From the NCBI GenBank assembly GCA_032718475.1, contig JAUCBJ010001972.1:43012-107011 (forward strand): a DNA stretch of 64,000 nt, read 5' to 3'. This document shows, one piece after another, positions 1 to 10,800 of the stretch (positions are counted from its first letter, which is position 1; each line of letters begins with the position of its first letter). The translations under genes were made by a program, and so were the position numbers. A model generated the notes under the pieces. The model was not told the origin of the DNA, made no database searches, and saw nothing but the letters and a program-made list of their open reading frames with translations. The stretch comes from Nemertoderma westbladi. Lineage: Eukaryota; Xenacoelomorpha; Nemertodermatida; Nemertodermatidae.

Positions 1-64
1 TTTTTGAAATGTTAGTGGTACCAAAAAATAACATAGTACTTGTACTAACCTTGTACCCTAGTAC

Positions 65-153
65 TTTTTTTTTTTTTTTTTACTTTACAAGCCTCATTTA
101 TTCACAAAGTAATAAAAACCTTCAGAAATACAAACACAATTATAGGCACTATA
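65..153 (-). mobile_element. Short poly(A) retroinsertion inside satellite A
   Basis: An 89-bp non-satellite segment interrupts the array. On the minus strand it reads about 70 nt of unrecognised sequence, an AATAAA polyadenylation signal (plus-strand TTTATT at 97-102), about 15 nt more, then a run of 17 A (plus-strand T at 65-81). It is bracketed by a 13-bp direct repeat, GTACCCTAGTACT, at 53-65 and 154-166, which is the satellite sequence at the insertion point. This is the signature of target-primed reverse transcription of a polyadenylated RNA 3' end. The source could be an mRNA 3' UTR or the extreme 3' end of a LINE; I cannot identify it. Confidence 0.8.
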
Positions 154-1564
154 GTACCCTAGTACTAGTACCTAGTACCTAGTACTTGTACTAACCTTGT
201 ATCCTCTGTAGGAACTTTGTAGGTACTTGTACTAACCTTGTACCCTCTGTAGGAACTTTGTAGGTACTTGTACTAACCTTGTACCCTCTGTAGGAACTTT
301 GTAGGTACTTGTACTAACCTTGTATCCTCTGTAGGAACTTTGTAGGTACTTGTACTAACCTTGTACCCTCTGTAGGAACTTTGTAGGTACTTGTACTAAC
401 CTTGTACCCTCTGTAGGAACTTTGTAGGTACTTGTACTAACCTTGTACCCTCTGTAGGAACTTTGTAGGTACTTGTACTAACCTTGTACCCTCTGTAGGA
501 ACTTTGTAGGTACTTGTACTAACCTTGTACCCTCTGTAGGAACTTTGTAGGTACTTGTACTAACCTTGTACCCTCTGTAGGAACTTTGTAGGTACTTGTA
601 CTAACCTTGTACCCTCTGTAGGAACTTTGTAGGTACTTGTACTAACCTTGTACCCTCTGTAGGAACTTTGTAGGTACTTGTACTAACCTTGTACCCTCTG
701 TAGGAACTTTGTAGGTACTTGTACTAACCTTGTACCCTCTGTAGGAACTTTGTAGGTACTTGTACTAACCTTGTACCCTCTGTAGGAACTTTGTAGGTAC
801 TTGTACTAACCTTGTACCCTCTGTAGGAACTTTGTAGGTACTTGTACTAACCTTGTACCCTCTGTAGGAACTTTGTAGGTACTTGAACTAACCTTGTACC
901 CTCTGTAGGAACTTTGTAGGTACTTGAACTAACCTTGTACCCTAGTACTAGTACCTAGTACCTAGTACTTGTACTAACCTTGTACACTAGTACTAGTACC
1001 TAGTACCTAGTACTTGTACTAACCTTGTACCCTCTGTAGGAACTTTGTAGGTACTTGTACTAACCTTGTACCCTCTGTAGGAACTTTGTAGGTACTTGTA
1101 CTAACCTTGTACCCTCTGTAGGAACTTTGTAGGTACTTGTACTAACCTTGTACCCTTTGTAGGAACTTTGTAGGTACTTGTACTAACCTTGTACCCTCTG
1201 TAGGAACTTTGTAGGTACTTGTACTAACCTTGTACCCTCTGTAGGAACTTTGTAGGTACTTGTACTAACCTTGTACCCTCTGTAGGAACTTTGTAGGTAC
1301 TTGAACTAACCTTGTACCCTCTGTAGGAACTTTGTAGGTACTTGTACTAACCTTGTACCCTCTGTAGGAACTTTGTAGGTACTTGTACTAACCTTGTACC
1401 CTCTGTAGGAACTTTGTAGGTACTTGTACTAACCTTGTACCCTCTGTAGGAACTTTGTAGGTACTTGTACTAACCTTGTACCCTCTGTAGGAACTTTGTA
1501 GGTACTTGAACTAACCTTGTACCCTCTGTAGGAACTTTGTAGGTACTTGAACTAACCTTGTACC

Positions 1565-2924
1565 CTAGTACTAGTACCTAGTACCTAGTACTTGTACTAA
1601 CCTTGTACCCTCTGTAGGAACTTTGTAGGTACTTGTACTAACCTTGTACCATCTGTAGGAACTTTGTAGGTACTTGTACTAACCTTGTACCCTAGTACTA
1701 GTACCTAGTACCTAGTACTTGTACTAACCTTGTACCCTCTGTAGGAACTTTGTAGGTACTTGTACTAACCTTGTACCCTCTGTAGGAACTTTGTAGGTAC
1801 TTGTACTAACCTTGTACCCTAGTACTAGTACCTAGTACCTAGTACTTGTACTAACCTTGTACCCTCTGTAGGAACTTTGTAGGTACTTGTACTAACCTTG
1901 TACCATCTGTAGGAACTTTGTAGGTACTTGTACTAACCTTGTACCCTAGTACTAGTACCTAGTACCTAGTACTTGTACTAACCTTGTACCCTCTGTAGGA
2001 ACTTTGTAGGTACTTGTACTAACCTTGTACCATCTGTAGGAACTTTGTAGGTACTTGTACTAACCTTGTACCCTAGTACTAGTACCTAGTACCTAGTACT
2101 TGTACTAACCTTGTACCCTCTGTAGGAACTTTGTAGGTACTTGTACTAACCTTGTACCATCTGTAGGAACTTTGTAGGTACTTGTACTAACCTTGTACCC
2201 TAGTACTAGTACCTAGTACCTAGTACTTGTACTAACCTTGTACCCTCTGTAGGAACTTTGTAGGTACTTGTACTAACCTTGTACCCTAGTACTAGTACCT
2301 AGTACCTAGTACTTGTACTAACCTTGTACCCTCTGTAGGAACTTTGTAGGTACTTGTACTAACCTTGTACCATCTGTAGGAACTTTGTAGGTACTTGTAC
2401 TAACCTTGTACCCTAGTACTAGTACCTAGTACCTAGTACTTGTACTAACCTTGTACCCTCTGTAGGAACTTTGTAGGTACTTGTACTAACCTTGTACCAT
2501 CTGTAGGAACTTTGTAGGTACTTGTACTAACCTTGTACCCTAGTACTAGTACCTAGTACCTAGTACTTGTACTAACCTTGTACCCTCTGTAGGAACTTTG
2601 TAGGTACTTGTACTAACCTTGTACCATCTGTAGGAACTTTGTAGGTACTTGTACTAACCTTGTACCCTAGTACTAGTACCTAGTACCTAGTACTTGTACT
2701 AACCTTGTACCCTCTGTAGGAACTTTGTAGGTACTTGTACTAACCTTGTACCCTAGTACTAGTACCTAGTACCTAGTACTTGTACTAACCTTGTACCCTC
2801 TGTAGGAACTTTGTAGGTACTTGTACTAACCTTGTACCATCTGTAGGAACTTTGTAGGTACTTGTACTAACCTTGTACCCTAGTACTAGTACCTAGTACC
2901 TAGTACTTGTACTAACCTTGTACC
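1565..2924. repeat. Higher-order repeat block (127 bp = 45+41+41) in satellite A
   Basis: Within this stretch the 45-bp variant recurs at regular intervals, beginning at 1565, 1692, 1819, 1946, 2073, 2200, 2286, 2413, 2540, 2667, 2753 and 2880. Most intervals are 127 bp (one 45-bp plus two 41-bp monomers, the second 41-mer usually carrying ACCATCTG); two intervals are 86 bp (one 41-mer lost). The flanking parts of the array are plain 41-mers. This is a local higher-order organisation, as expected from unequal exchange of multimers. Confidence 0.93.
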
Positions 2925-4611
2925 CTCTGTAGGAACTTTGTAGGTACTTGTACTAACCTTGTACCCTCTGTAGGAACTTTGTAGGTACTTGTACTAACCT
3001 TGTACCCTCTGTAGGAACTTTGTAGGTACTTGTACTAACCTTGTACCATCTGTAGGAACTTTGTAGGTACTTGTACTAACCTTGTACCCTCTGTAGGAAC
3101 TTTGTAGGTACTTGTACTAACCTTGTACCCTCTGTAGGAACTTTGTAGGTACTTGTACTAACCTTGTACCCTCTGTAGGAACTTTGTAGGTACTTGTACT
3201 AACCTTGTACCCTCTGTAGGAACTTTGTAGGTACTTGTACTAACCTTGTACCCTCTGTAGGAACTTTGTAGGTACTTGTACTAACCTTGTACCCTCTGTA
3301 GGAACTTTGTAGGTACTTGTACTAACCTTGTACCCTCTGTAGGAACTTTGTAGGTACTTGTACTAACCTTGTACCCTCTGTAGGAACTTTGTAGGTACTT
3401 GTACTAACCTTGTACCCTCTGTAGGAACTTTGTAGGTACTTGTACTAACCTTGTACCCTCTGTAGGAACTTTGTAGGTACTTGTACTAACCTTGTACCCT
3501 CTGTAGGAACTTTGTAGGTACTTGAACTAACCTTGTACCCTTTGTAGGAACTTTGTAGGTACTTGTACTAACCTTGTACCCTCTGTAGGTACTTTGTAGG
3601 TACTTGTACTAACCTTGTACCCTCTGTAGGAACTTTGTAGGTACTTGTACTAACCTTGTACCCTCTGTAGGAACTTTGTAGGTACTTGTACTAACCTTGT
3701 ACCCTCTGTAGGAACTTTGTAGGTACTTGTACTAACCTTGTACCCTCTGTAGGAACTTTGTAGGTACTTGTACTAACCTTGTACCCTCTGTAGGAACTTT
3801 GTAGGTACTTGTACTAACCTTGTACCCTCTGTAGGAACTTTGTAGGTACTTGTACTAACCTTGTACCCTCTGTAGGAACTTTGTAGGTACTTGTACCAAC
3901 CTTGTACCCTCTGTAGGAACTTTGTAGGTACTTGTACTAACCTTGTACCCTCTGTAGGAACTTTGTAGGTACTTGTACTGACCTTGTACCCTCTGTAGGA
4001 ACTTTGTAGGTACTTGTACTAACCTTGTACCCTCTGTAGGAACTTTGTAGGTACTTGTACTAACCTTGTACCCTCTGTAGGAACTTTGTAGGTACTTGTA
4101 CTAACCTTGTACCCTCTGTAGGAACTTTGTAGGTACTTGTACTAACCTTGTACCCTCTGTAGGAACTTTGAATTTTTACCACAGAAACAACTACTGTTGG
4201 GTCTTCGTAATCAAAAATGGGTTGTTTCTAAAAATATAATTAAATTAATGAAATAAGATTAATTTAAAAAACAAAACGTGGTACTCATAAACAAAAAATA
4301 GTTTCATTATTGAATAATGAGCGACTTCGTAGTCTAAATGAAACAACATGATGCCATGAACAACAACTTAATAAATAAAATTAATAAATAAATATAAATA
4401 TATATAACTATTATATTTTATAAAATATATAAAATTTATACTATATAAAATTTATAAATATATAATAAATAAATAAATATTTGCTTGGGAAATATTGTAT
4501 TGCATATTTGCCTATTTGCCTTTTGCCATATTAAATCCTCAAATATTAAAAAAAATACTTAATTGTAATTAATTATATAAAACTTTAGATTTAGATTTAG
4601 TCTAGTTCACA

Positions 4612-4740
4612 TTAGGGGCCGTGCACTAATGATGTCACGATTTTTTGACGATTTTCGACACCCTTCCCCATCTGTCACAATCTGTCACGAGTTTTGTAAC
4701 CCCCCCCCCCCCCCCCCCCACCTCCTTGAACGTCACTTCA
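4612..4740. repeat. MITE-like segment with poly-C tract
   Basis: The segment starts near AGGGGCCGTGCACTAATGATG and has several TGTCAC/TGACG-type motifs followed by an uninterrupted run of 20 C at 4700-4719 and then GAACGTCACTTC. A GGGGCCGT...GTCACG end plus poly-C resembles interspersed non-autonomous DNA elements I recall from several invertebrate genomes, but I could not find the matching inverted end in this window. It is therefore at most one end or a fragment. The family assignment is an inference from resemblance only. Confidence 0.35.
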
Positions 4741-4762
4741 TAAAAAAATACCCAGTCCACGA

Positions 4763-4809
4763 AGCTAAGGAAAATCAACTACTTTCGCTAAGAAAGATTT
4801 TCCTTAGCT
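4763..4809. repeat. Perfect 14-bp inverted repeat (potential hairpin)
   Basis: Left arm AGCTAAGGAAAATC at 4763-4776 and right arm GATTTTCCTTAGCT at 4796-4809 are exact reverse complements, separated by 19 nt. It could be a transcribed hairpin or the remnant of a small inverted-repeat element. It lies just downstream of the poly-C MITE-like segment and may belong to it. Confidence 0.7.
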
Positions 4810-5235
4810 GAGATGGTGTATTCATAGTGGGCCCTTTTACTTGTGTGAGGCAGATTTGTTTTTTTTGACCGCGGAAAAATAACCTTTAAAAGTACCCTGA
4901 AATTTTACTACTCGTCGAGGCGCATCGTGTGGGATGGGTCTCATATCCAGGAAAAATCTGTCAATATTTATAACTCTATTTGTAGGAAAACTATAATAGA
5001 TATAAACTTGGGGTTTCTCAACTCAACTATAAGTGCGAATAACTACAATTGAGGTTAAATAGAAAATCCAGTTACCTTGGCAACCAGTCTAAATAGGTGT
5101 TCAAATTTATAAAATGATAATGATATTTAAATTTTGTAGACAAAATATTGTTCAAAATATCTAAAACAAAACATATTTGTTCTCGATCATAAATATATAT
5201 ATTTTACTATATTGGAAATATGTTCTAGAACCTAT

Positions 5236-6080
5236 CCTATGTACAGGTATAAGGATCATAATGGTACTGGTACTACAGACAGTATTTACTATAGTTTTTG
5301 ATACAACGTACAGGTATAAGGATCATAATGGTACTGGTACTACAGACAGTATTTACTATAGTTTTTGATACAACGTACAGGTATAAGGTTCATAATGGTA
5401 CTGGTACTACAGACAGTATTTACTATAGTTTTTGATCCTATGTACAGGTAGGTATAAGGATCATAATGGTACTGGTACTACAGACAGTATTTACTATAGT
5501 TTTTGATCCTATGTACAGGTATAAGGATCATAATGGTACTGGTACTACAGACAGTATTTACTATAGTTTTTGATACAACGTACAGGTATAAGGATCATAA
5601 TGGTACTGGTACTACAGACAGTATTTACTATAGTTTTTGATACAACGTACAGGTATAAGGTTCATAATGGTACTGGTACTACAGACAGTATTTACTATAG
5701 TTTTTGATCCTATGTACAGGTAGGTATAAGGATCATAATGGTACTGGTACTACAGACAGTATTTACTATAGTTTTTAATCCGATGTACAGGTATAAGGAT
5801 CATAATGGTACTGGTACTACAGACAGTATTTACTATAGTTTTTGATACAACGTACAGGTATAAGGATCATAATGGTACTGGTACTACAGACAGTATTTAC
5901 TATAGTTTTTAATCCTATGTACAGGTATAAGGATCATAATGGTACTGGTACTACAGACAGTATTTACTATAGTTTTTGATCCTACGTGCAGGTATAAGGA
6001 TCATACTGGTACTGGTACTACAGACAGTATTTACTATAGTTTTTGATCCTACGTACAGGTATAAGGATCATAATGGTACT
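5236..6080. repeat. Satellite B (67-bp monomer), left block
   Basis: About 12.6 tandem copies of a 67-bp monomer of the form CCTATGTACAGGTATAAGG...CATAATGGTACTGGTACTAC...TTTACTATAGTTTTTGAT. Variants CCTATGTACAG, ACAACGTACAG and CCTACGTACAG alternate at the start of the monomer, and a 4-bp insertion variant (GTACAGGTAGGTATAAGG) occurs near 5450 and 5716. The block ends exactly at GGTACT where the 3' end of an RTE-like LINE begins. The same satellite resumes on the far side of that LINE at 14943, so both blocks were once one array. Confidence 0.96.
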
Positions 6081-6117
6081 ACTACTAGGATCGGCATGCT
6101 GCATTGCAGCTGCATTT

Positions 6118-6463
6118 TTAAGAATGCTGTGCCGGCTTGTCGACAAAATTGCGCCACCACAACTCCCTATCACCCATGACATTTGCTAGATCATCCGCAT
6201 CTTTAAGGCCAGTGTCCTTTAAGATGCGTCTCAAGAAAGTCATGGGCTGTCCACCATGCTTATTCACTCCATGAGGCTGCCAAAGTACAAGATTATGCAC
6301 TGGCTGGTCCTCACGGCGAAAGCAATGTCCTGCAAAGCGGAGGCGATTTTGTTCTAGTGTCAAGCTTGGGGGAACCAATGAGACACCTCCAATGTTATAT
6401 AGTGTCTGGTTGGAGATGTGTGCATTGTACTTGACACAATGTACCCGGCGTAGCATTCTTGTG
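6118..6463 (-). pseudogene. LINE copy 1: C-terminal part of reverse transcriptase ORF
   Basis: This is the last ~115 codons of the LINE polyprotein, separated from the rest by the gypsy insertion. It begins in the TRMLRRVHC segment and continues through a conserved RLRFAGHCFRRED block and an LWQPHG..GGQPMTFLRR block to a stop at 6118-6120. These blocks are the conserved C-terminal region seen after the RT domain in RTE-like elements. An in-frame ATG appears to open the frame further out at 6477, but that lies in the LTR and is not original. The intact equivalents of this segment occur in LINE copies 2, 3 and 4 of this window with only scattered substitutions. Confidence 0.88.
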
Positions 6464-6467
6464 AATG

Positions 6468-6918
6468 TGTAGTGCATGCCGAATAGTCAAGGAAGCTTAG
6501 AAATAATTTAATCACAAAATCAAATTTAGTATTTTCATAAAATTGTTAGTCGAGACATTTTACCTATCTTTCTACAAAGCAAAACACCTTATTTATTTAC
6601 TTAAGATACAGCATGTTGATTTCATGTGCAAAACAGATGTAGTCTCAATAATAGCCCTGATACAGTAGATGTCAATTAAACAGATATTTATCAGAGTGAC
6701 ATCTCACATGTCTGCTGCAAGAAACCACTAACACTAGCTTGCTTAAATACTGCATGTAACTTTCATTAGAGAGGGAGAGAAAGAGAAATAGAATAGATTT
6801 AATTACCGGTAAAGTTATATTTGGAGACCGTAATTATTAGTTGAAAGTTAGACATTAAAAACCAGAACCAAAACTATATTATTTTCATCATAACAAAGAC
6901 AACGTCCAAACCTTTACA
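6468..6918 (+). repeat. 5' LTR of gypsy element
   Basis: 451 bp, TG...CA termini. The only difference I see from the 3' LTR is GAGAGGGAGAG here (around 6771-6780) versus GAGAGAGAGAG in the 3' LTR. It should contain the promoter and polyadenylation signals, but I do not see an unambiguous TATA box or AATAAA and assign none. Confidence 0.96.
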
Positions 6919-6919
6919 T

Positions 6920-6937
6920 TGGTGACCCGGATCTTGG
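6920..6937 (+). promoter_or_regulatory. Primer-binding site of gypsy element
   Basis: TGGTGACCCGGATCTTGG begins one base after the LTR terminal CA. The leading TGG pairs with the universal CCA 3' end of a tRNA, as expected for a minus-strand primer-binding site. I do not assign the tRNA species. Confidence 0.8.
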
Positions 6938-7019
6938 ACCTTATTACTACTACCTTCAACTCCAGATGGGAAAAACTCTCTCGAAACTCAGTTACTGATT
7001 AACTCTTATCGAATACATC

Positions 7020-7877
7020 ATGGATGGTGACGGCGAAAATGTTGGTAACGCTGTAAACGTCGCTCGCGTTTCCGTTAAACCCCCGGTGTTCTTCCGTTCT
7101 AACCCCAGCGTTTGGTTTAGAATGTTGGAATCCCACTTTACATTAGCCAACATTACAAGCGAGGTAACCAAATTTCACCACGTTATGGCGAATTTGCCAG
7201 AAGACGTCGCTTTAAACATTTCCACGGACATTCAATCATATGACGATATTAAATCTACCATTCTCCAACTCTATCAGAAATCGAAAACTGAATTATTGGA
7301 GGAAGCCCTTGGACAGGTAACTTTAGACGGCCAAAAGCCCTCCTTAGTGTATCTGCGTATAAAAAGAAAATTACGAGAATGTAACTTAACGGCGGATGAC
7401 GACCTAGTTCGGCACAAACTCTTACAAGCACTTCCAGTATCGGTGCGTTCTGCTTTGATTGCTCATCAGGGTCTACCACCCGAAGATTTCGCAACACTAG
7501 CGGACACCATCCTCCAATTTACAAGTGGAATCCCTCAACCAAGTACTTCATATGATGTCGCCAGAGTTCAACACCCAAACTATGTTAATACCAGTGGTGA
7601 TGTTTACAGAGGTGTTAGCAACACTTACAGAGCAAGAGCACCCTACCCTGTCACTTCTACCTCAAAAGTCGGAGCTATATTCCCGTTCAGCGAAGGGCAA
7701 CGTCCAAAAACCTGCCGATACCATGTATATTATGGAACAAAAGCGAATACATGCACGCCATGGTGTCTTTGGCCGGGAGAAAATCCGCGTCGAATGCAAC
7801 CATCTTCCCGACCAAACTCACGCCCTGCATCGTGCTCGACATCTCCTTCCCCTGATACCCAGGGGCAGGAAAACTAA
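7020..7877 (+). CDS. gag: Gag polyprotein of gypsy element
   Basis: 285 codons from the first good ATG downstream of the primer-binding site. Residues ~20-170 resemble the retrotransposon Gag capsid domain of arthropod/invertebrate gypsy elements: a P-V-F-F-x-S-N-P-x-x-W-F start, then KFHHVMANLPEDV and a YLRIKRKLREC-like segment. Residues ~235-256 hold a Cys/His cluster of the form C-x2-H-x4-G-x6-C-x3-C, the zinc-knuckle-like nucleocapsid motif of this Gag group. The function is to assemble the cytoplasmic particle that packages element RNA. The frame stops at TAA 7875-7877, and Pol continues in the -1 frame, open from 7856. The frame has no stop or break, in keeping with the near-identical LTRs. 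Confidence 0.92.
   Translation: MDGDGENVGNAVNVARVSVKPPVFFRSNPSVWFRMLESHFTLANITSEVTKFHHVMANLPEDVALNISTDIQSYDDIKSTILQLYQKSKTELLEEALGQVTLDGQKPSLVYLRIKRKLRECNLTADDDLVRHKLLQALPVSVRSALIAHQGLPPEDFATLADTILQFTSGIPQPSTSYDVARVQHPNYVNTSGDVYRGVSNTYRARAPYPVTSTSKVGAIFPFSEGQRPKTCRYHVYYGTKANTCTPWCLWPGENPRRMQPSSRPNSRPASCSTSPSPDTQGQEN
7856..7877 (+). promoter_or_regulatory. Probable gag-pol -1 frameshift window
   Basis: The gag frame ends at TAA 7875-7877. The pol frame, one base back, is open only after TGA 7853-7855. Any ribosomal frameshift must therefore occur within 7856-7877. GGAAAAC at 7868-7874, directly before the gag stop, is the most slippery-looking heptamer: the A-site AAC to AAA shift is good, but the P-site pairing is not canonical. 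No pseudoknot has been computed. A spliced or otherwise expressed Pol is not excluded. Confidence 0.5.
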
Positions 7878-10800
7878 CTGCCCTCAGAACATTTGCTGCT
7901 AGTTCTGAGGGAGCTGCCGTTTTCAAATTAACCGCAGCAATAAACCATATAAACAACAGCCACCAATCCTTATCTTTTCTTATAGACACCGGCTCACAAG
8001 TATCCATACTAAAACCTTCCTCGTTTATTAGAAGCTTACTATGGGACAATACTGATGCAAAACTCACAGCAATTTCAGGCAATAACATACATGTCCATGG
8101 AAAAGTTCATGTCCGAATTAATTTCCTCCGACGAGAATTTCCGTGGATATTTTATGTTGCCGACGTTGAAGAAAACATTTTGGGATTGGATTTCTTATCA
8201 AATTATGACATGCTATTGGACTGCAAAAATAAACTAATCGTGGATAATTATACAAAACTGAAATGCAATCTCAATCCAACAACATCGAAAAGTCTATCTA
8301 TATTCAAAGTGGAAATCGACCACCCTGATTCAACATTATCCAGTCTTTTCAAAGAACATTCTAAGTTATTTGATTATGATATTATTCATACTGACACACC
8401 TCCACACAATACTGTGCATCGAATTATCACCAACCAATGCCAACCCACATACGCAAAGCCACGTCAACTTAGTGGGACCAAACTAATAATTGCTCAACAA
8501 GTTTTCGCGGATATGCGTTCTCGTGGTATAATACGCCCTTCAAGTAGTCCCTGGGCGTCACCATTACATATGGTACCAAAGGTGGGGAGTACTGATAATT
8601 GGCGTCCATGTGGAGACTATAGAGCTTTGAACCGCATTACACAAAGTGATAAATATCCGCTGCCGAACATACAGCATTTTAATAGCAAACTGAAAGGTTC
8701 GACAGTTTTCAGCTCCATTGATCTCGTTAAAGCATACCATCAAATTCCTGTGGCAGAGGAAGATATTCCAAAGACAGCTATTACAACCCCTTTTGGTCTC
8801 TTTGAATTTTTGCGGATGCCCTATGGTCTTAAAAACGCCGCACAAACTTTTCAAAGGGATATACATGAAGTACTCGGAGATTTGGAATTTGTATTTCCTT
8901 TTCTCGATGATATTATGATACACTCTAAGGATATATCAACTCATTACATTCACCTAAGAAAGGTATTTGAACGTTTAACTCAGCACAACCTGCAAATAAA
9001 CTTTGCCAAGTGCCAATGGGTACAACCATCAATCTTATTTCTTGGATTCTTAGTGACGACCGACGGTATTTTACCTCCACCTGAACGAGTTAAATCCCTT
9101 GTCGATATGCCAGAACCACGTAGCTATACTGAGTTACGACGGGTTCTGGGAATGTTTGGATTCTATAGACGACATATACCTTATTTCAGTCAGATTGTAG
9201 CACCCCTTCAATCTCTCTTAAACAAAACTCAACCACTGAAACGTAAACAACCACAACGAAACTTCAATGAAGGTGAATGGACATCGGAACACAAAGAAAC
9301 TTTCCAGAAGTTGAAAAACTCGTTATCTAACGCAGTTTTATTATATCATCCTTCATCAGAGGATTGTAAGCTGATTCTAACCACTGATGCTTCAAAGGAC
9401 GCTATCGCAGCTTCACTTCACGAAGTAATATCAGAAGAAGAATCAGTCCCCATTGCATTTTACTCTCGACGATTAACACCAAATGAAACCTCATGGTCAA
9501 CCTTTGATCGAGAATTACTTGCGGCATATCAAGCTACAGTGCACTTCCGCAGTAACTTAGAAGGCCGACAGGTTACTATATTCACAGACCACAAACCACT
9601 TACGTCTGCATTCAACAAACCATCGAGCATTTCTCCTAGACAAAACCGCCAGCTTTCATTCCTTTCTGAATACATTGACTCCATTGAATACATTGCAGGA
9701 GAAAGTAACTTAGTCGCTGATACTTTATCACGTCAAATCGCTTCAATTAGTATTGATTCTTTTGGATTGGAAGATATTGCCTCTCAACAGTCAGCCAATT
9801 TAATCCTTCCTGAAGAGCATTCGCTAAATATTAAAACATTTCCATTAGCAAATGGTAAAGTTATTAAGTGCGACGTAACTACTGCATACCCTCGACCCAT
9901 CCTACCGGATTCATGTAGACGAACAGTATTTAACGAACTACACAACATGTCACATCCAGGAATTAAATCGACCATACGTATAATAACTGATCGTTATATT
10001 TGGCCAAATGCTAAACGCGACATAGTGGAATGGTGTAAATTGTGCACATCTTGTCAAGCAAGTAAAGTAATACAACACACAAAAACACCCCTAACACCAT
10101 TTCCTTTGGCACCACGTTTTACACATATCCATTCAGATATCATTGGTCCACTAGACATGGGTGAGCACCAATATCGACACGTAGTAACGTTCATAGATCG
10201 ACACACTGGGTGGGTAGAAGCAGAGCCAGTTACGTCAATCACAGCTGTTGCCACAGCGACTGCATTTATAAAAGTCTGGTTTTCTCGATTTGGAGTGCCC
10301 CTTTACCTCACAACAGATCGCGGTGGTCAATTTGAATCTGAATTACTAGCTGAACTCTCTAAGCTGATTGGTTTCCACCGTATGCGTACCACATCTTACC
10401 ACCCCCAGAGTAACGGAAAAATAGAACGATTCCATAAAGTTTTAAAGGCTGCACTCAAAGCACGGAAATCAGATTGGTTAGAGTCCTTACCAATAGTTAT
10501 TTTCAGTCACAGAATAACGCCATCTAGCGTTACTAATGTATCTCCATTTGAATTGGTAACAGGAACACAGCCGTTGTTGCCAGCTTGTTTACTAACTACT
10601 AAAGATACAACTTTTAATTATGACTTTGTAAAGACACTTCACAAGCATATAACGGAAATAGGATTTACTGTAGACAGTAAAGCTCCTGATTACCAAGAGA
10701 GCAACCCAAAGTTGAAAACATACTTACCACCACAATTAAAGACTTGTGACAAAGTTTTCGTTAGAATCGATCGGGTCCGCAAACCATTAGAAGCGCCTTA

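Larger units (their letters stand above)
34..4170. repeat. Satellite A: 41-bp tandem array with 45-bp variant monomers
   Basis: Roughly 95-100 head-to-tail monomers. The common form is 41 bp and contains CTCTGTAGGAACTTTGTAGG followed by TACTTGTACTAACCTTGTAC. A 45-bp variant replaces the first half with CTAGTACTAGTACCTAGTAC-type sequence and keeps the TACTTGTACTAACCTTGTACC half. Monomers are nearly identical; point variants include TACTTGAACTAACC (for example 1300-1310 and 1509-1550) and ACCATCTG for ACCCTCTG. The array ends abruptly at AACTTTG/AATTTTT near 4170. On the left a partial monomer (34-64) is separated from the rest by a small retroinsertion. The array is rich in GTAC. No open reading frame of note is present. 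Confidence 0.97.
4171..5235. other. AT-rich spacer between satellites A and B
   Basis: No convincing gene. 4380-4480 is very AT-rich with ATAAATA-type simple sequence. 4612-4740 resembles a transposon end with a poly-C tract (separate entry). 4763-4809 holds a perfect inverted repeat (separate entry). The remainder, 4810-5235, is unremarkable AT-rich DNA running into the first 67-bp monomers. Small open frames here have no recognisable features. Confidence 0.6.
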
